36,147 nucleotides of DNA, from NCBI GenBank assembly GCA_003151595.1, contig PLXW01000057.1, positions 224-36,370 on the forward strand, written 5' to 3'. The first letter of the stretch is position 1. Every line of letters starts with the position of its first letter. Shown one piece after another: positions 8,761 to 15,996 of this stretch. The notes below the pieces were generated by a model. The model saw only the letters and a program-made list of their open reading frames with translations, did no database searches and had not been told where the DNA came from. Source of the stretch: Myxococcales bacterium. Its GTDB lineage: Bacteria; Myxococcota; Polyangia; Polyangiales; Polyangiaceae. Made by a program: the position numbers and the translations under genes.

Positions 8761-10332
8761 CTAGAGCAGCTCGCTGATCTTCTTCGCGATCGACCCGCCG
8801 CCGAACAGCACGCGCACCGTCTTCTGGAAGAAGAGGTAGCTGTCGCGCCCGTACGGGAACCACAGCGGGTTCCTCGCCGGCATCGGGACGCGGTCGTCCA
8901 TCACCACGCGACGCTCGGCCATCTCGCGGAGCGCGTCTTCGCCGTGCACGCGGCCGAAGCCGGAGTCCTTGATGCCGCCGAAGGGGACCTCGGCGCAGGC
9001 GTAGTTCGAGACGACGTCGTTCACCAGGACGCTCCCGGCTTCGATGCGCTCGGCGATGCGTCGCCCCTTCGCGCGGTCCTTGGTGAAGACGTACGCGTTC
9101 AAGCCGAGGTGCGATCGGTTCGACAGCAGGATCGCCTCTTCGTCGCTCGCCACCTCTTGAATGGGGACGACGGGGCCGAAGATCTCTTCGTTCATCACCG
9201 TCATGCCTTCGGTGCAGTTGGCCAGCACGGTGGGCTCGAAGAACTGCCCGGGGCCCGGCTTGCGATTGCCGCCGGTGACGATCTCCGCTCCCTTCGCGAC
9301 CGCGTCTGCGATGTGCTTCTCGGCGATCTCGATCTGCTTCGGGAAGATGATGGCGCCGATGTCGACGAAGTCAGTCGCCGGATCGCCCTGGCGTAGTTCG
9401 AGCGTGAGCTCTTTCACGCGGCGGACGAGCGGCTCGTAGATCGCCTGGTTCGCGTAGACGCGCTCGACCGAGATGCACACCTGGCCCGAGTTGCAGAAGC
9501 CGCCGAAGACGATCGCGCGCGCGGTCTTCTCCACGTCGGCGTCGGCGCAGGCCACGAGCGGCGCCTTGCCTCCGAGCTCCATCACGCACGGGATCAAGCG
9601 CGCGCCGCAGGCCGCCGCCACGCGCTTGCCGGTCTCGACGCCGCCGGTGAAGCAGAGCTTCTGGATGCCCGCCTCGACGAGCGCCTGGCCCGTGGCGCCG
9701 TAGCCGTGCACGACGGCGAAGAGATCCTCCGGGAGGCCGGTGGAGTCGTAGATCTCCTTCATCTTCTGCACGATGAGCGGCGTCACTTCGCTCGGCTTCA
9801 CGACCACGGCGCTCCCGGTGACGAGCGCGGCGATGGCGTCGGTCATCGAGAGGACGAGCGGGAAGTTCCACGGCGAGATGACGCCGACGACTCCGCGCGG
9901 CACGTACGCGGCGTACGCGCGGCGGTGGACCATGAGGTGGAGCGGGTAGTCGTGCGGCGCGAGGATGCGAGCGGCGTTCTTGGCGTAGTACGTGAGCAGG
10001 TCGAGCGTCGTCATCACTTCGTGGACGAGCGCCTCGTGCTTCGGCTTGCCGCACTCGCGCGAGAGGAGATCGACGACCTCGGTCTGCCGCTCGGTGATGG
10101 CGTCGCGAAAACGGAGGAGGCGATCGCAGCGCTCCTGCACCGGCAACACGGCCCACGCTTGCTGCGCGCGACGAGCGCGCACCACGACGGCGACGACGTC
10201 GTCCTTCGTGGAGATGGGGACCTCGCCGATCAGCTCACCGGTCGCGGGGGCGTAGCTCGCGAGCTTGGTGGCTGCGGTCGTGGAGGCGGGGGTGCCGTTG
10301 CCGGGTTTGACGACGTTGGAGGTGAGGCCCAT
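8761..10332 (-). CDS. NAD(P)-dependent aldehyde dehydrogenase
   Basis: This 523-residue member of the ALDH superfamily oxidises aldehydes to acids. The coenzyme-binding segment GVVGVISPWNFPLVLS, the KPSEVTP stretch, the catalytic Glu in MELGGKAP and the catalytic Cys in FCNSGQVCISVERVY are all present. The late EEIFGPVVPI and PFGGIKDSGFGR motifs fit as well. The length and the C-terminal hydrophobic segment (FPYGRDSYLFFQKTVRVLFG) point to the broad succinate-semialdehyde/coniferyl/fatty aldehyde group, but the substrate cannot be fixed. The start at 10332 is only 9 nt after the stop of the MFS transporter gene. Transport and oxidation of the same compound is a reasonable inference. Its 3' end abuts the 21-bp repeat array. 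Confidence 0.92.
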   Translation of the reverse strand: MGLTSNVVKPGNGTPASTTAATKLASYAPATGELIGEVPISTKDDVVAVVVRARRAQQAWAVLPVQERCDRLLRFRDAITERQTEVVDLLSRECGKPKHEALVHEVMTTLDLLTYYAKNAARILAPHDYPLHLMVHRRAYAAYVPRGVVGVISPWNFPLVLSMTDAIAALVTGSAVVVKPSEVTPLIVQKMKEIYDSTGLPEDLFAVVHGYGATGQALVEAGIQKLCFTGGVETGKRVAAACGARLIPCVMELGGKAPLVACADADVEKTARAIVFGGFCNSGQVCISVERVYANQAIYEPLVRRVKELTLELRQGDPATDFVDIGAIIFPKQIEIAEKHIADAVAKGAEIVTGGNRKPGPGQFFEPTVLANCTEGMTVMNEEIFGPVVPIQEVASDEEAILLSNRSHLGLNAYVFTKDRAKGRRIAERIEAGSVLVNDVVSNYACAEVPFGGIKDSGFGRVHGEDALREMAERRVVMDDRVPMPARNPLWFPYGRDSYLFFQKTVRVLFGGGSIAKKISELL

Positions 10333-10341
10333 GCCTGAACT

Positions 10342-11607
10342 CTACGTCGACCTCTGGCGCATCGGCCAGACGCACCACGCGATCGCCGCCGGTAGCACGA
10401 CGGCGCCGAGAACGAGGAGCGGGCCGGAGTACGAGTGCGTGGCGTCGAACGAGCGTCCCACGAGCGGTCCGGCGACGACGTAGGCCAGCGATTGCGCCGA
10501 TGCGGTGAGCCCGGCGGCGGTGGAGACGTGCGAGGGGTGAACGCGCGCGAGCATGTCGGCGGTCAGAAGCGCGAAGATGGCGCCGCCGCCGGCCATCGAC
10601 GACGACACGAGGGCCGTGGCGATCCACGGCGTGTGCACGAGCGGGAGCGCGGCCATCGTGGCGGAGAGAACGCCGGCGGTGGCCATGAGCGCGACGTGCG
10701 TGCGCCGCTCCTTGAAGCGCTTGTCGATGCGGCTGGCGACCGCGCCGAAGCCGACGGCGCCGAGATCGAAGAAGACGAGCGGCACCCAGAGAAAGCGCGC
10801 CAGGCCGTCTTGAGTGACGGCGAAGTCATGCGACAGGTACTTCGAGAACCAGTTGAGGCCGAACATGATGCTCGGCGCCGAGAAGACGACCATCACGATC
10901 GCGCGGAGGACCGGCGGCGACCCGAGGAGAGTCCACCGTGAGGGGGCGTCGATCGTGGGGGCTGCGCCGTCTTCATCGAGCGGCGGGCGCGTGAGCACGT
11001 CACGCACGTCGGCGCGCCACGTCACCGCGAGCCACAAAGGAATCCAGGCGAGGCCGACCGCCGCCGTCATGAGGAACGCGATGCGCCACCCGTAAGCGTG
11101 GTTCAGCGCGATGACGAGCGGCACGGCGACCATGCCGCCGATGGAGCTTCCGGTGAAGAGGAGCCCGAACCCCGCCGAGCGCTTCTCGCGCGGAAGAGCA
11201 CGCCGTACCGATTGCGCCGCGCCGGGGAACGAGGGCGCCTCGGTGAACCCGAGCGCGACCCGCATCATCACGAACACGCCGAACGAAGGCACCAGCGCCT
11301 GCGACGCCGCCACGGCCGACCACGCGATCACCGCCATCACCAGCCCGCGCCGCGCGCCCACGCGGTCGAGCAGCGCTCCTGCGACCGGCGCGCCGAAGAG
11401 GTACGCGAACGAAAACGACGCCACGAGCCAGCCGTATTGCGTGTCGGAGATGACGAGCGCCTTGCACACCGTGGGTGCCAGAGCCGCCAGCGCCTGGCGG
11501 TCGACGTAGCTGACGCTCATCACGAGCGTGGCCATGACCGCGACGATCCACGCCCGTCGAGGTCGAAGTTGGACGGGGGCGGGGAGCGCGGGCTGCACAG
11601 TGTGCAC
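10342..11607 (-). CDS. major facilitator superfamily transporter
   Basis: A 12-helix MFS permease resembling the anion:cation symporter (hexuronate/ExuT-like) branch. The first helix begins WIVAVMATLVMSVSYVDRQA. The loop 2-3 signature GALLDRVGARRG and the charged FTEAPSFPGAAQSVRRALP stretch typical of this branch follow. The frame is open to 11709, but those extra residues overlap the divergent kinase gene. The GTG at 11607 (or the one at 11598) gives a normal-length protein of about 420 residues and is preferred. A perfect palindrome, TGCACA-G-TGTGCA, overlaps this start region and may be an operator. The transporter precedes the aldehyde dehydrogenase gene by 9 nt, so they form an operon. 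The substrate is likely an organic acid, but this is a guess. Confidence 0.85.
   Translation of the reverse strand: MHTVQPALPAPVQLRPRRAWIVAVMATLVMSVSYVDRQALAALAPTVCKALVISDTQYGWLVASFSFAYLFGAPVAGALLDRVGARRGLVMAVIAWSAVAASQALVPSFGVFVMMRVALGFTEAPSFPGAAQSVRRALPREKRSAGFGLLFTGSSIGGMVAVPLVIALNHAYGWRIAFLMTAAVGLAWIPLWLAVTWRADVRDVLTRPPLDEDGAAPTIDAPSRWTLLGSPPVLRAIVMVVFSAPSIMFGLNWFSKYLSHDFAVTQDGLARFLWVPLVFFDLGAVGFGAVASRIDKRFKERRTHVALMATAGVLSATMAALPLVHTPWIATALVSSSMAGGGAIFALLTADMLARVHPSHVSTAAGLTASAQSLAYVVAGPLVGRSFDATHSYSGPLLVLGAVVLPAAIAWCVWPMRQRST
11594..11606. promoter_or_regulatory. TGCACA-G-TGTGCA palindrome at the MFS start (operator candidate)
   Basis: A perfect 6+1+6 inverted repeat lies at the very 5' end of the transporter gene and about 80 nt upstream of the divergent kinase gene. 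The geometry suits a dimeric repressor controlling the transporter/dehydrogenase operon. No cognate regulator gene is adjacent. Confidence 0.4.
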
Positions 11608-11662
11608 TCTTGTAGGACGACTCCACGGATGGGCGAAACGTGAAATCACAGGCCGCCGCGTG

Positions 11663-11668
11663 TAAGCT
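11663..11668 (+). promoter_or_regulatory. -10 box (TAAGCT) of the Ser/Thr kinase gene
   Basis: TAAGCT ends 9 nt before the ATG at 11678, and GTGAAA (11640-11645) lies 17 bp upstream as a plausible -35. The mRNA would start at or very near the ATG, that is, leaderless or almost so. Confidence 0.45.
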
Positions 11669-11677
11669 TTTGCAAGG

Positions 11678-13444
11678 ATGGCAGAACCGCTCGCCTCCGC
11701 GCTGCCCATGATCGATCCTGACGAACGCTCGTCGGACTCGTTGCAGCGAGGGACTTGCCTCGGTCGCTACGAGCTCCTCGTACCGATCGCGGTGGGCGGC
11801 ATGGCGCGCGTCTGGGCGGCGCGTCTTCACGGACAACGCGGATTCACCAAGCTCGTCGCGATCAAGACGGTGCTGCCGCACCTGGCGAGCGATCCCGAGT
11901 TCGAGCGCATGCTCGTCGATGAAGCGCGCATCGCGTCGGGCGTGCGGCATCCGAACGTGTGCGAGATCTACGACCTCGGTGACGAGCGCAACGTCGTCTA
12001 CATCGCGATGGAGTGGGTGTACGGCGACTCGCTCTCGCACCTGATCAAGGCGAGCGGGTCGTCGTCGGTCGCGGGCTCGGGGCTCGATCCGCGGATCGTC
12101 GCGCGCATCGTCTCCGACGCGGCCGCCGGGCTTCACGCCGCGCACAACCTCGTCGACGACGACGGAAACGCGCTGCAGGTCGTGCACCGCGACGTGTCGC
12201 CGCACAACTTGCTCATCTCGCTCGACGGCAACGTGAAGGTCACCGACTTCGGCGTGGCCAAGGCCGTGGGCGCTTCGCATCAAGCGACGCAGGCCGGTCA
12301 GCTGAAAGGGAAGATCGCGTACATGGCGCCCGAGCAGGCGACGGGGAGTCCCGTCGATCGGCGAAGCGACGTGTTCTCGCTGGGGTGCGTGCTCTACGAA
12401 GCGACGACGGGGAAACAGCCGTTCCGCGGGGAAGGGGAGCATCAGGTGATGCAGGAGCTGCTGAAGGGCTCCTTCACGCCGCCGTCGCGCGTGGTGCGCG
12501 GGTATCCGTTCGATCTCGAGCGCATCGTGACGCGCGCGCTCGCCGCGCAGCCGCTGCATCGCTACCAGACGATGGAGCAGATGCGCGTGGCGCTCGAAGA
12601 GTGGATCTCGAAGAGCGGACCGGTGGTGACGCAGACCCACGTCGCGGCGCTCGTGCGAGAGCGCATCGGCACCGAGGTCGAGAAGCGTCGCGAGCGGATT
12701 CGCGTCGCGTCGGCGGCGATCGTGGAGCGCGGAGAGGCGTTCGACCCGGCGCAGATGACGCCGTCGGGGCCGGCCGTTCGTCCGAGCTCGACGCCGAGCG
12801 GCGTTCAGCCGATGCGCGACGGATCGGTGCCGCCGCCTGCGCCGGGGCGCGTGTCGCGTACGGCGTTCGGTGAGCAAGCGGCCTTCCCGCCGGTGATGCC
12901 GCTCTCGCCGCGCGCCCCGAGCGCCGCGCAGTATTTCACCGCCGGCGCGATCGGCGTGCTCGCCGCTGCGGCGATGGGCGCGGCGGGCTTCTACGTGTGG
13001 CGATCGATGACTCCGCCCGCCCCCACGACGATCGCCGCCGCCCGCTCGAACGCGACCTCGAACGCGACCTCGACCCCGACCCCGACCACACACGCGACCT
13101 CGACTCCGACCGCGACCGCGCACGCGACCGCCGCGCCCACGCCGATCGCCTTCAAGGTCATCCCCGAGAAGGCCTACTTCGTCATCGACGGCCAGTCGCT
13201 CGCTCCCACGATCCGCACGCTCGATCGCCCCGCGACCGGCACGCCGAAGACGATCATCGTTCGCGCCGACGGCTACGAAGATCAAACGCTCACGCTCGAC
13301 GACACGGCCCCAGCGTCGGTCGATGTCTGGCTCAACTCGGTGCCGACGAAGAAGAGCGGCGGCGGCTCGAAGGGTTCGTCGGGATCGTCGGGCGACACGA
13401 CGGGTGCAAAGCAGCCGGAAGCTTTGCCTGCGAATCCATACTGA
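11678..13444 (+). CDS. membrane-anchored Ser/Thr protein kinase with PEGA-like tail
   Basis: This is a 588-residue eukaryotic-like kinase. The kinase domain spans about residues 30-305, with a glycine loop VGGMARVW (39-46), the ATP-binding Lys63 in VAIKTV, HRDVSPHN (170-177), DFG (190-192), MAPEQ and the DVFSLGCVLYE stretch. The catalytic loop has Ser where HRDxKxxN kinases carry Lys, a variant I associate with many myxobacterial kinases. A Pro/Ser-rich segment follows, then one membrane helix (FTAGAIGVLAAAAMGAAGFY, about 425-445), a Thr/Ala/Pro repeat linker and an extracytoplasmic PEGA-like domain (VRADGYEDQTLTLDD). It is therefore a transmembrane sensor kinase, presumably reading an envelope signal. 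It is followed by a TPR-like membrane protein and a lipoprotein in the same direction, plausible partners. Confidence 0.9.
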   Translation: MAEPLASALPMIDPDERSSDSLQRGTCLGRYELLVPIAVGGMARVWAARLHGQRGFTKLVAIKTVLPHLASDPEFERMLVDEARIASGVRHPNVCEIYDLGDERNVVYIAMEWVYGDSLSHLIKASGSSSVAGSGLDPRIVARIVSDAAAGLHAAHNLVDDDGNALQVVHRDVSPHNLLISLDGNVKVTDFGVAKAVGASHQATQAGQLKGKIAYMAPEQATGSPVDRRSDVFSLGCVLYEATTGKQPFRGEGEHQVMQELLKGSFTPPSRVVRGYPFDLERIVTRALAAQPLHRYQTMEQMRVALEEWISKSGPVVTQTHVAALVRERIGTEVEKRRERIRVASAAIVERGEAFDPAQMTPSGPAVRPSSTPSGVQPMRDGSVPPPAPGRVSRTAFGEQAAFPPVMPLSPRAPSAAQYFTAGAIGVLAAAAMGAAGFYVWRSMTPPAPTTIAAARSNATSNATSTPTPTTHATSTPTATAHATAAPTPIAFKVIPEKAYFVIDGQSLAPTIRTLDRPATGTPKTIIVRADGYEDQTLTLDDTAPASVDVWLNSVPTKKSGGGSKGSSGSSGDTTGAKQPEALPANPY

Positions 13445-13450
13445 TAAACT
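13445..13450 (+). promoter_or_regulatory. -10 box (TAAACT) overlapping the kinase stop region
   Basis: TAAACT begins right after the kinase stop codon and ends 8 nt before the ATG at 13459. TTTGCC (13423-13428), 16 bp upstream, could be a -35. This would give a second, leaderless transcript for the TPR-like gene, independent of the kinase promoter. Confidence 0.4.
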
Positions 13451-13458
13451 CCTCCAAG

Positions 13459-14433
13459 ATGACGCGCGTTCCCGCCGTGCTGCTCGCTGCGGCAATCGCC
13501 TCTCTCGCCACGCACGCCCACGCCGCCGACGACGACGCGCAAGCCGCCGCCGACCCGGCGCAAGAAGCGCGGCAGCAGTACCAGGCGGGGATGCAGGCGT
13601 ATCAAGCGAAGCGCTTCGTCGAAGCGGCGCTCCACTTCGAGGCGGCCGCCGCGCAGAAGCCGCACGCCGTCACGATCTACACGGCGGCGCTGGCGTGGGA
13701 GCAGGCGAACCGGCCGGAGCGCGCGGCCGACGACTTCGTGCGCGCGCTCGACGTGCCGGGGCCCGGCCTCAGCGCCGCGCAGACGCAGAACGCGCACGAT
13801 CGATTGACGAGCCTCGAGAAGACGATGGGGACGCTCGAGGTGATCGCGCCCGATGGTTGGCGCGTGCAGATCGATTCGAACACCGAGGTGAACGCGCCGG
13901 CGCATCTTCACGCGCTCCCGGGCATGCACGCGCTCGCGTCGCGCGGAGCGACGGGGCCGGTGCAGCGCCGCGACGTGGCGCTCGAAGCGGGGAAGACTCT
14001 GCACGTCGAGGTCAGCCCGGCGCCGCCGCCGGCGCCCGTCGGCGCGACGAAGCCGGAGCCCACGCCCGATGCGACTGAAGAGCAACCCGTCGCCCAGACG
14101 CACGCCGCGCACACGTTCGAGCTGCGGCGCGTGATCGGCGTCGGCGTCGCGGGAGTCGGCGTGGGGGCGCTCGGCGCGGGGGTGCTGCTCGGCGTGAACG
14201 CGCTCAGCGCGCGTGATGCGTACAACGCGGCGCCGTCGCGTGCTGGGTACGATCACGCTTCGTCGCTTTCGACGTGGACCGACGTGGCGTTGATCGCGGG
14301 GGGCGTGCTCGTGGCCGGCGGGGTCGCGCTGGCGATCTGGCCGGCGCCAAGGTCGGCCGCGACGGCGAAGACCGAGCCTGCGATCTCGCTGGTTCCAACG
14401 CCGACGGGCGCACTGCTTCGAGGTGTATTTTGA
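13459..14433 (+). CDS. exported TPR-like protein with C-terminal membrane helices
   Basis: This 324-residue protein has a signal peptide (MTRVPAVLLAAAIASLATHA, cut after AHA). A helical TPR-like segment follows at about 30-110 (QQYQAGMQAYQAKRFVEAAL, then HAVTIYTAALAWEQANRPER). Next is a beta-rich region resembling a PEGA repeat (LEVIAPDGWRVQIDSNTEVN) and a Pro/Ala-rich spacer. Two hydrophobic helices lie near the C-terminus (VIGVGVAGVGVGALGAGVLL and VALIAGGVLVAGGVALAIWP). It is thus probably an inner-membrane protein with a large periplasmic part. This architecture often accompanies Ser/Thr kinases in myxobacteria; partnership with the kinase just upstream is inferred from the 14-nt spacing. 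It overlaps the following lipoprotein gene by TTGA, so translation of the two is probably coupled. Confidence 0.75.
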   Translation: MTRVPAVLLAAAIASLATHAHAADDDAQAAADPAQEARQQYQAGMQAYQAKRFVEAALHFEAAAAQKPHAVTIYTAALAWEQANRPERAADDFVRALDVPGPGLSAAQTQNAHDRLTSLEKTMGTLEVIAPDGWRVQIDSNTEVNAPAHLHALPGMHALASRGATGPVQRRDVALEAGKTLHVEVSPAPPPAPVGATKPEPTPDATEEQPVAQTHAAHTFELRRVIGVGVAGVGVGALGAGVLLGVNALSARDAYNAAPSRAGYDHASSLSTWTDVALIAGGVLVAGGVALAIWPAPRSAATAKTEPAISLVPTPTGALLRGVF

Positions 14434-15914
14434 AACGCTTCGTGATCGTGAGCGCCGGCTTCGTGGGCGCGTTTGTCGCGGTCGCGAGCGCGTGCTCGCT
14501 GGGGCTCGACGAGTCGAAGATCGACGCCGGCGTCCACGACGCGGCCGTGGTCACGAACGAAGACGCGCCGTCGACGTCCGACGACGCCAGCGACGCGGGA
14601 GCCGAAGAGGACACGGGCGCGCCCGGCTGCGTTCACGACACCGATTGCACGTCGACGAACGCTTGCCGTGTCGGCGCGTGCAGCGAAGCCGGCGTCTGCG
14701 TGTTCAACGTGTGCCCGGCGAGCGCGTGCCAGGGGTCGACGTGCACCGCGGCCGGCACCTGCACCGCTCCGGCGACGTACGGGTTCCACGCCTCGGGCAT
14801 CACGGTCTCGGCCGGCGCCGTGGGCTGCAACGGGAACGCGAGCGTGTGCGTCGCGGCGGCATATCCGTTCGTGTTCGTGGGGACCACCGAGGGGGTCGTG
14901 GCGTACGCCGTCAACGATCCGTCGAACTCGTCTCCGACCCCCGTGCCGGTGCTCGGCGTCCCGTTCGTGCCCACGATGATCACCGCGATGGGCTCGCGCG
15001 TGTACTTCGTCGGCGGCGTCGCCGGGAGCGGACCGACGTGGCACGCGCAGCTGGCGTGGATCGACGTGCCGTCCGATCCGCTCGCGACCTCGCTGCAAGC
15101 GCGCGCGGCGTTCGACACGATGACGCTGGCCGCGATCACGTCGTCATGGGCGGCGACGGACGGCTCGCTCTACGTGGCCGATCAGGACCCGCTCCACTTC
15201 TCGCCGGTCGCGCAGATCAAGGCGCCGCTCAAGGACGGCGACACGCTGGGCTTCGAGCCGGCCGCCGGCGTCCCCACCGGCGCGGCGTACGTGGCGGCGA
15301 GCGCGAATCGTCTCGTCGTCGCACGAAACGATCCGGCTTCGTTCACGACGTTCTTCAGCTTCGAGAACGGGCCGGGTACGGCGACCACGCAGAACGGCGG
15401 GGAGCAATCGACGCTGAGCGGCGTCGACGGCGGAGCCGGGATGGGGCCCACCGCGGCGCAAGCGACCTACGCGCAAGGGAGCGACGGGAGCGTCTTGTGG
15501 AGCACGGCGACGATCGTGCTCGACGACGCCGGCACTCCGTCGCTGGCGACCGCGCGACTCGCGTGGCTCGTGTCGGACGGAACGACGACGACGTTCGATC
15601 CGACCGCACACGTCGACCTCGAGGTCTACGCGACGCCGCAGCCGCTGGGCACGCCGCTCGTCGGACCCATCGCCTGGATCGACGCGAATACGGCGCTCGT
15701 CCTCGCCGCGGCGCACGAGTTGCCGACCGAGACGAGCGTCCAGGTCGCAGTGAAGACGCCGACGCCGGCGCTCGCGCAGGGGCGGCGCACGATCGTGCCG
15801 GTGGGGGTGGGGAGCCTGGGCGCGTCGGCGAGTAACGGGTTCGGCTACGTGCTCGAAGCGGATCCCACCGGGACCCTCATGCTGCACGTGTTCGCGCCCG
15901 GCTGCGCGATGTGA
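14430..15914 (+). CDS. Cys-rich lipoprotein with beta-propeller-like body
   Basis: The start is taken as the TTG at 14430. It overlaps the upstream TGA and has GAGG (14420-14423) 6 nt ahead, giving LKRFVIVSAGFVGAFVAV followed by a lipobox ASAC. Upstream in-frame starts would run through the preceding gene. The mature protein has an acidic Asp/Ala/Ser linker, then a compact cysteine cluster (CVHDTDCTSTNACRVGAC, CVFNVCPASAC) typical of myxobacterial surface lipoproteins. About 380 residues of repeated beta-strand-like units follow (VFVGTTEGVVAYAV, RVYFVGGVAGSG, GSLYVADQDPL), suggesting a propeller. The role is unknown; surface sensing or binding is inferred. It is the last gene of the kinase operon. 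Confidence 0.7.
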   Translation: MKRFVIVSAGFVGAFVAVASACSLGLDESKIDAGVHDAAVVTNEDAPSTSDDASDAGAEEDTGAPGCVHDTDCTSTNACRVGACSEAGVCVFNVCPASACQGSTCTAAGTCTAPATYGFHASGITVSAGAVGCNGNASVCVAAAYPFVFVGTTEGVVAYAVNDPSNSSPTPVPVLGVPFVPTMITAMGSRVYFVGGVAGSGPTWHAQLAWIDVPSDPLATSLQARAAFDTMTLAAITSSWAATDGSLYVADQDPLHFSPVAQIKAPLKDGDTLGFEPAAGVPTGAAYVAASANRLVVARNDPASFTTFFSFENGPGTATTQNGGEQSTLSGVDGGAGMGPTAAQATYAQGSDGSVLWSTATIVLDDAGTPSLATARLAWLVSDGTTTTFDPTAHVDLEVYATPQPLGTPLVGPIAWIDANTALVLAAAHELPTETSVQVAVKTPTPALAQGRRTIVPVGVGSLGASASNGFGYVLEADPTGTLMLHVFAPGCAM

Positions 15915-15966
15915 TCGATGCGCCGCGATCGACGCGACGCGATCGACGCGGTGATGAGATCACGGA

Positions 15967-15984
15967 GCCGGGCCGGGACCCGGC
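15967..15984. terminator. small GC-rich hairpin between convergent genes
   Basis: GCCGGG (15967-15972) pairs with CCCGGC (15979-15984) around a 6-nt loop, in the 82-nt gap between the convergent lipoprotein and phosphorylase genes. Two direct copies of GCGATCGACGCG (15925 and 15939) precede it. There is no T-tract, so a terminator role is weakly supported. Confidence 0.3.
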
Positions 15985-15996
15985 GACCCACCAGGA

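Noticed and set aside
11608..11709. N-terminal 34 residues of the MFS frame
   Set aside because: They would overlap the divergent kinase start and have no transporter-like sequence; the first helix lies after the GTG at 11607.
13045..13130. Micro-repeat of Asn/Ala/Thr/Pro codons in the kinase gene as an independent repeat element
   Set aside because: It encodes a flexible linker between the membrane helix and the PEGA-like domain, and such simple codon repeats are normal there.
15925..15950. Two direct copies of GCGATCGACGCG as a binding site
   Set aside because: There are only two copies in a short convergent gap, with a composition expected by chance in such GC-rich DNA.
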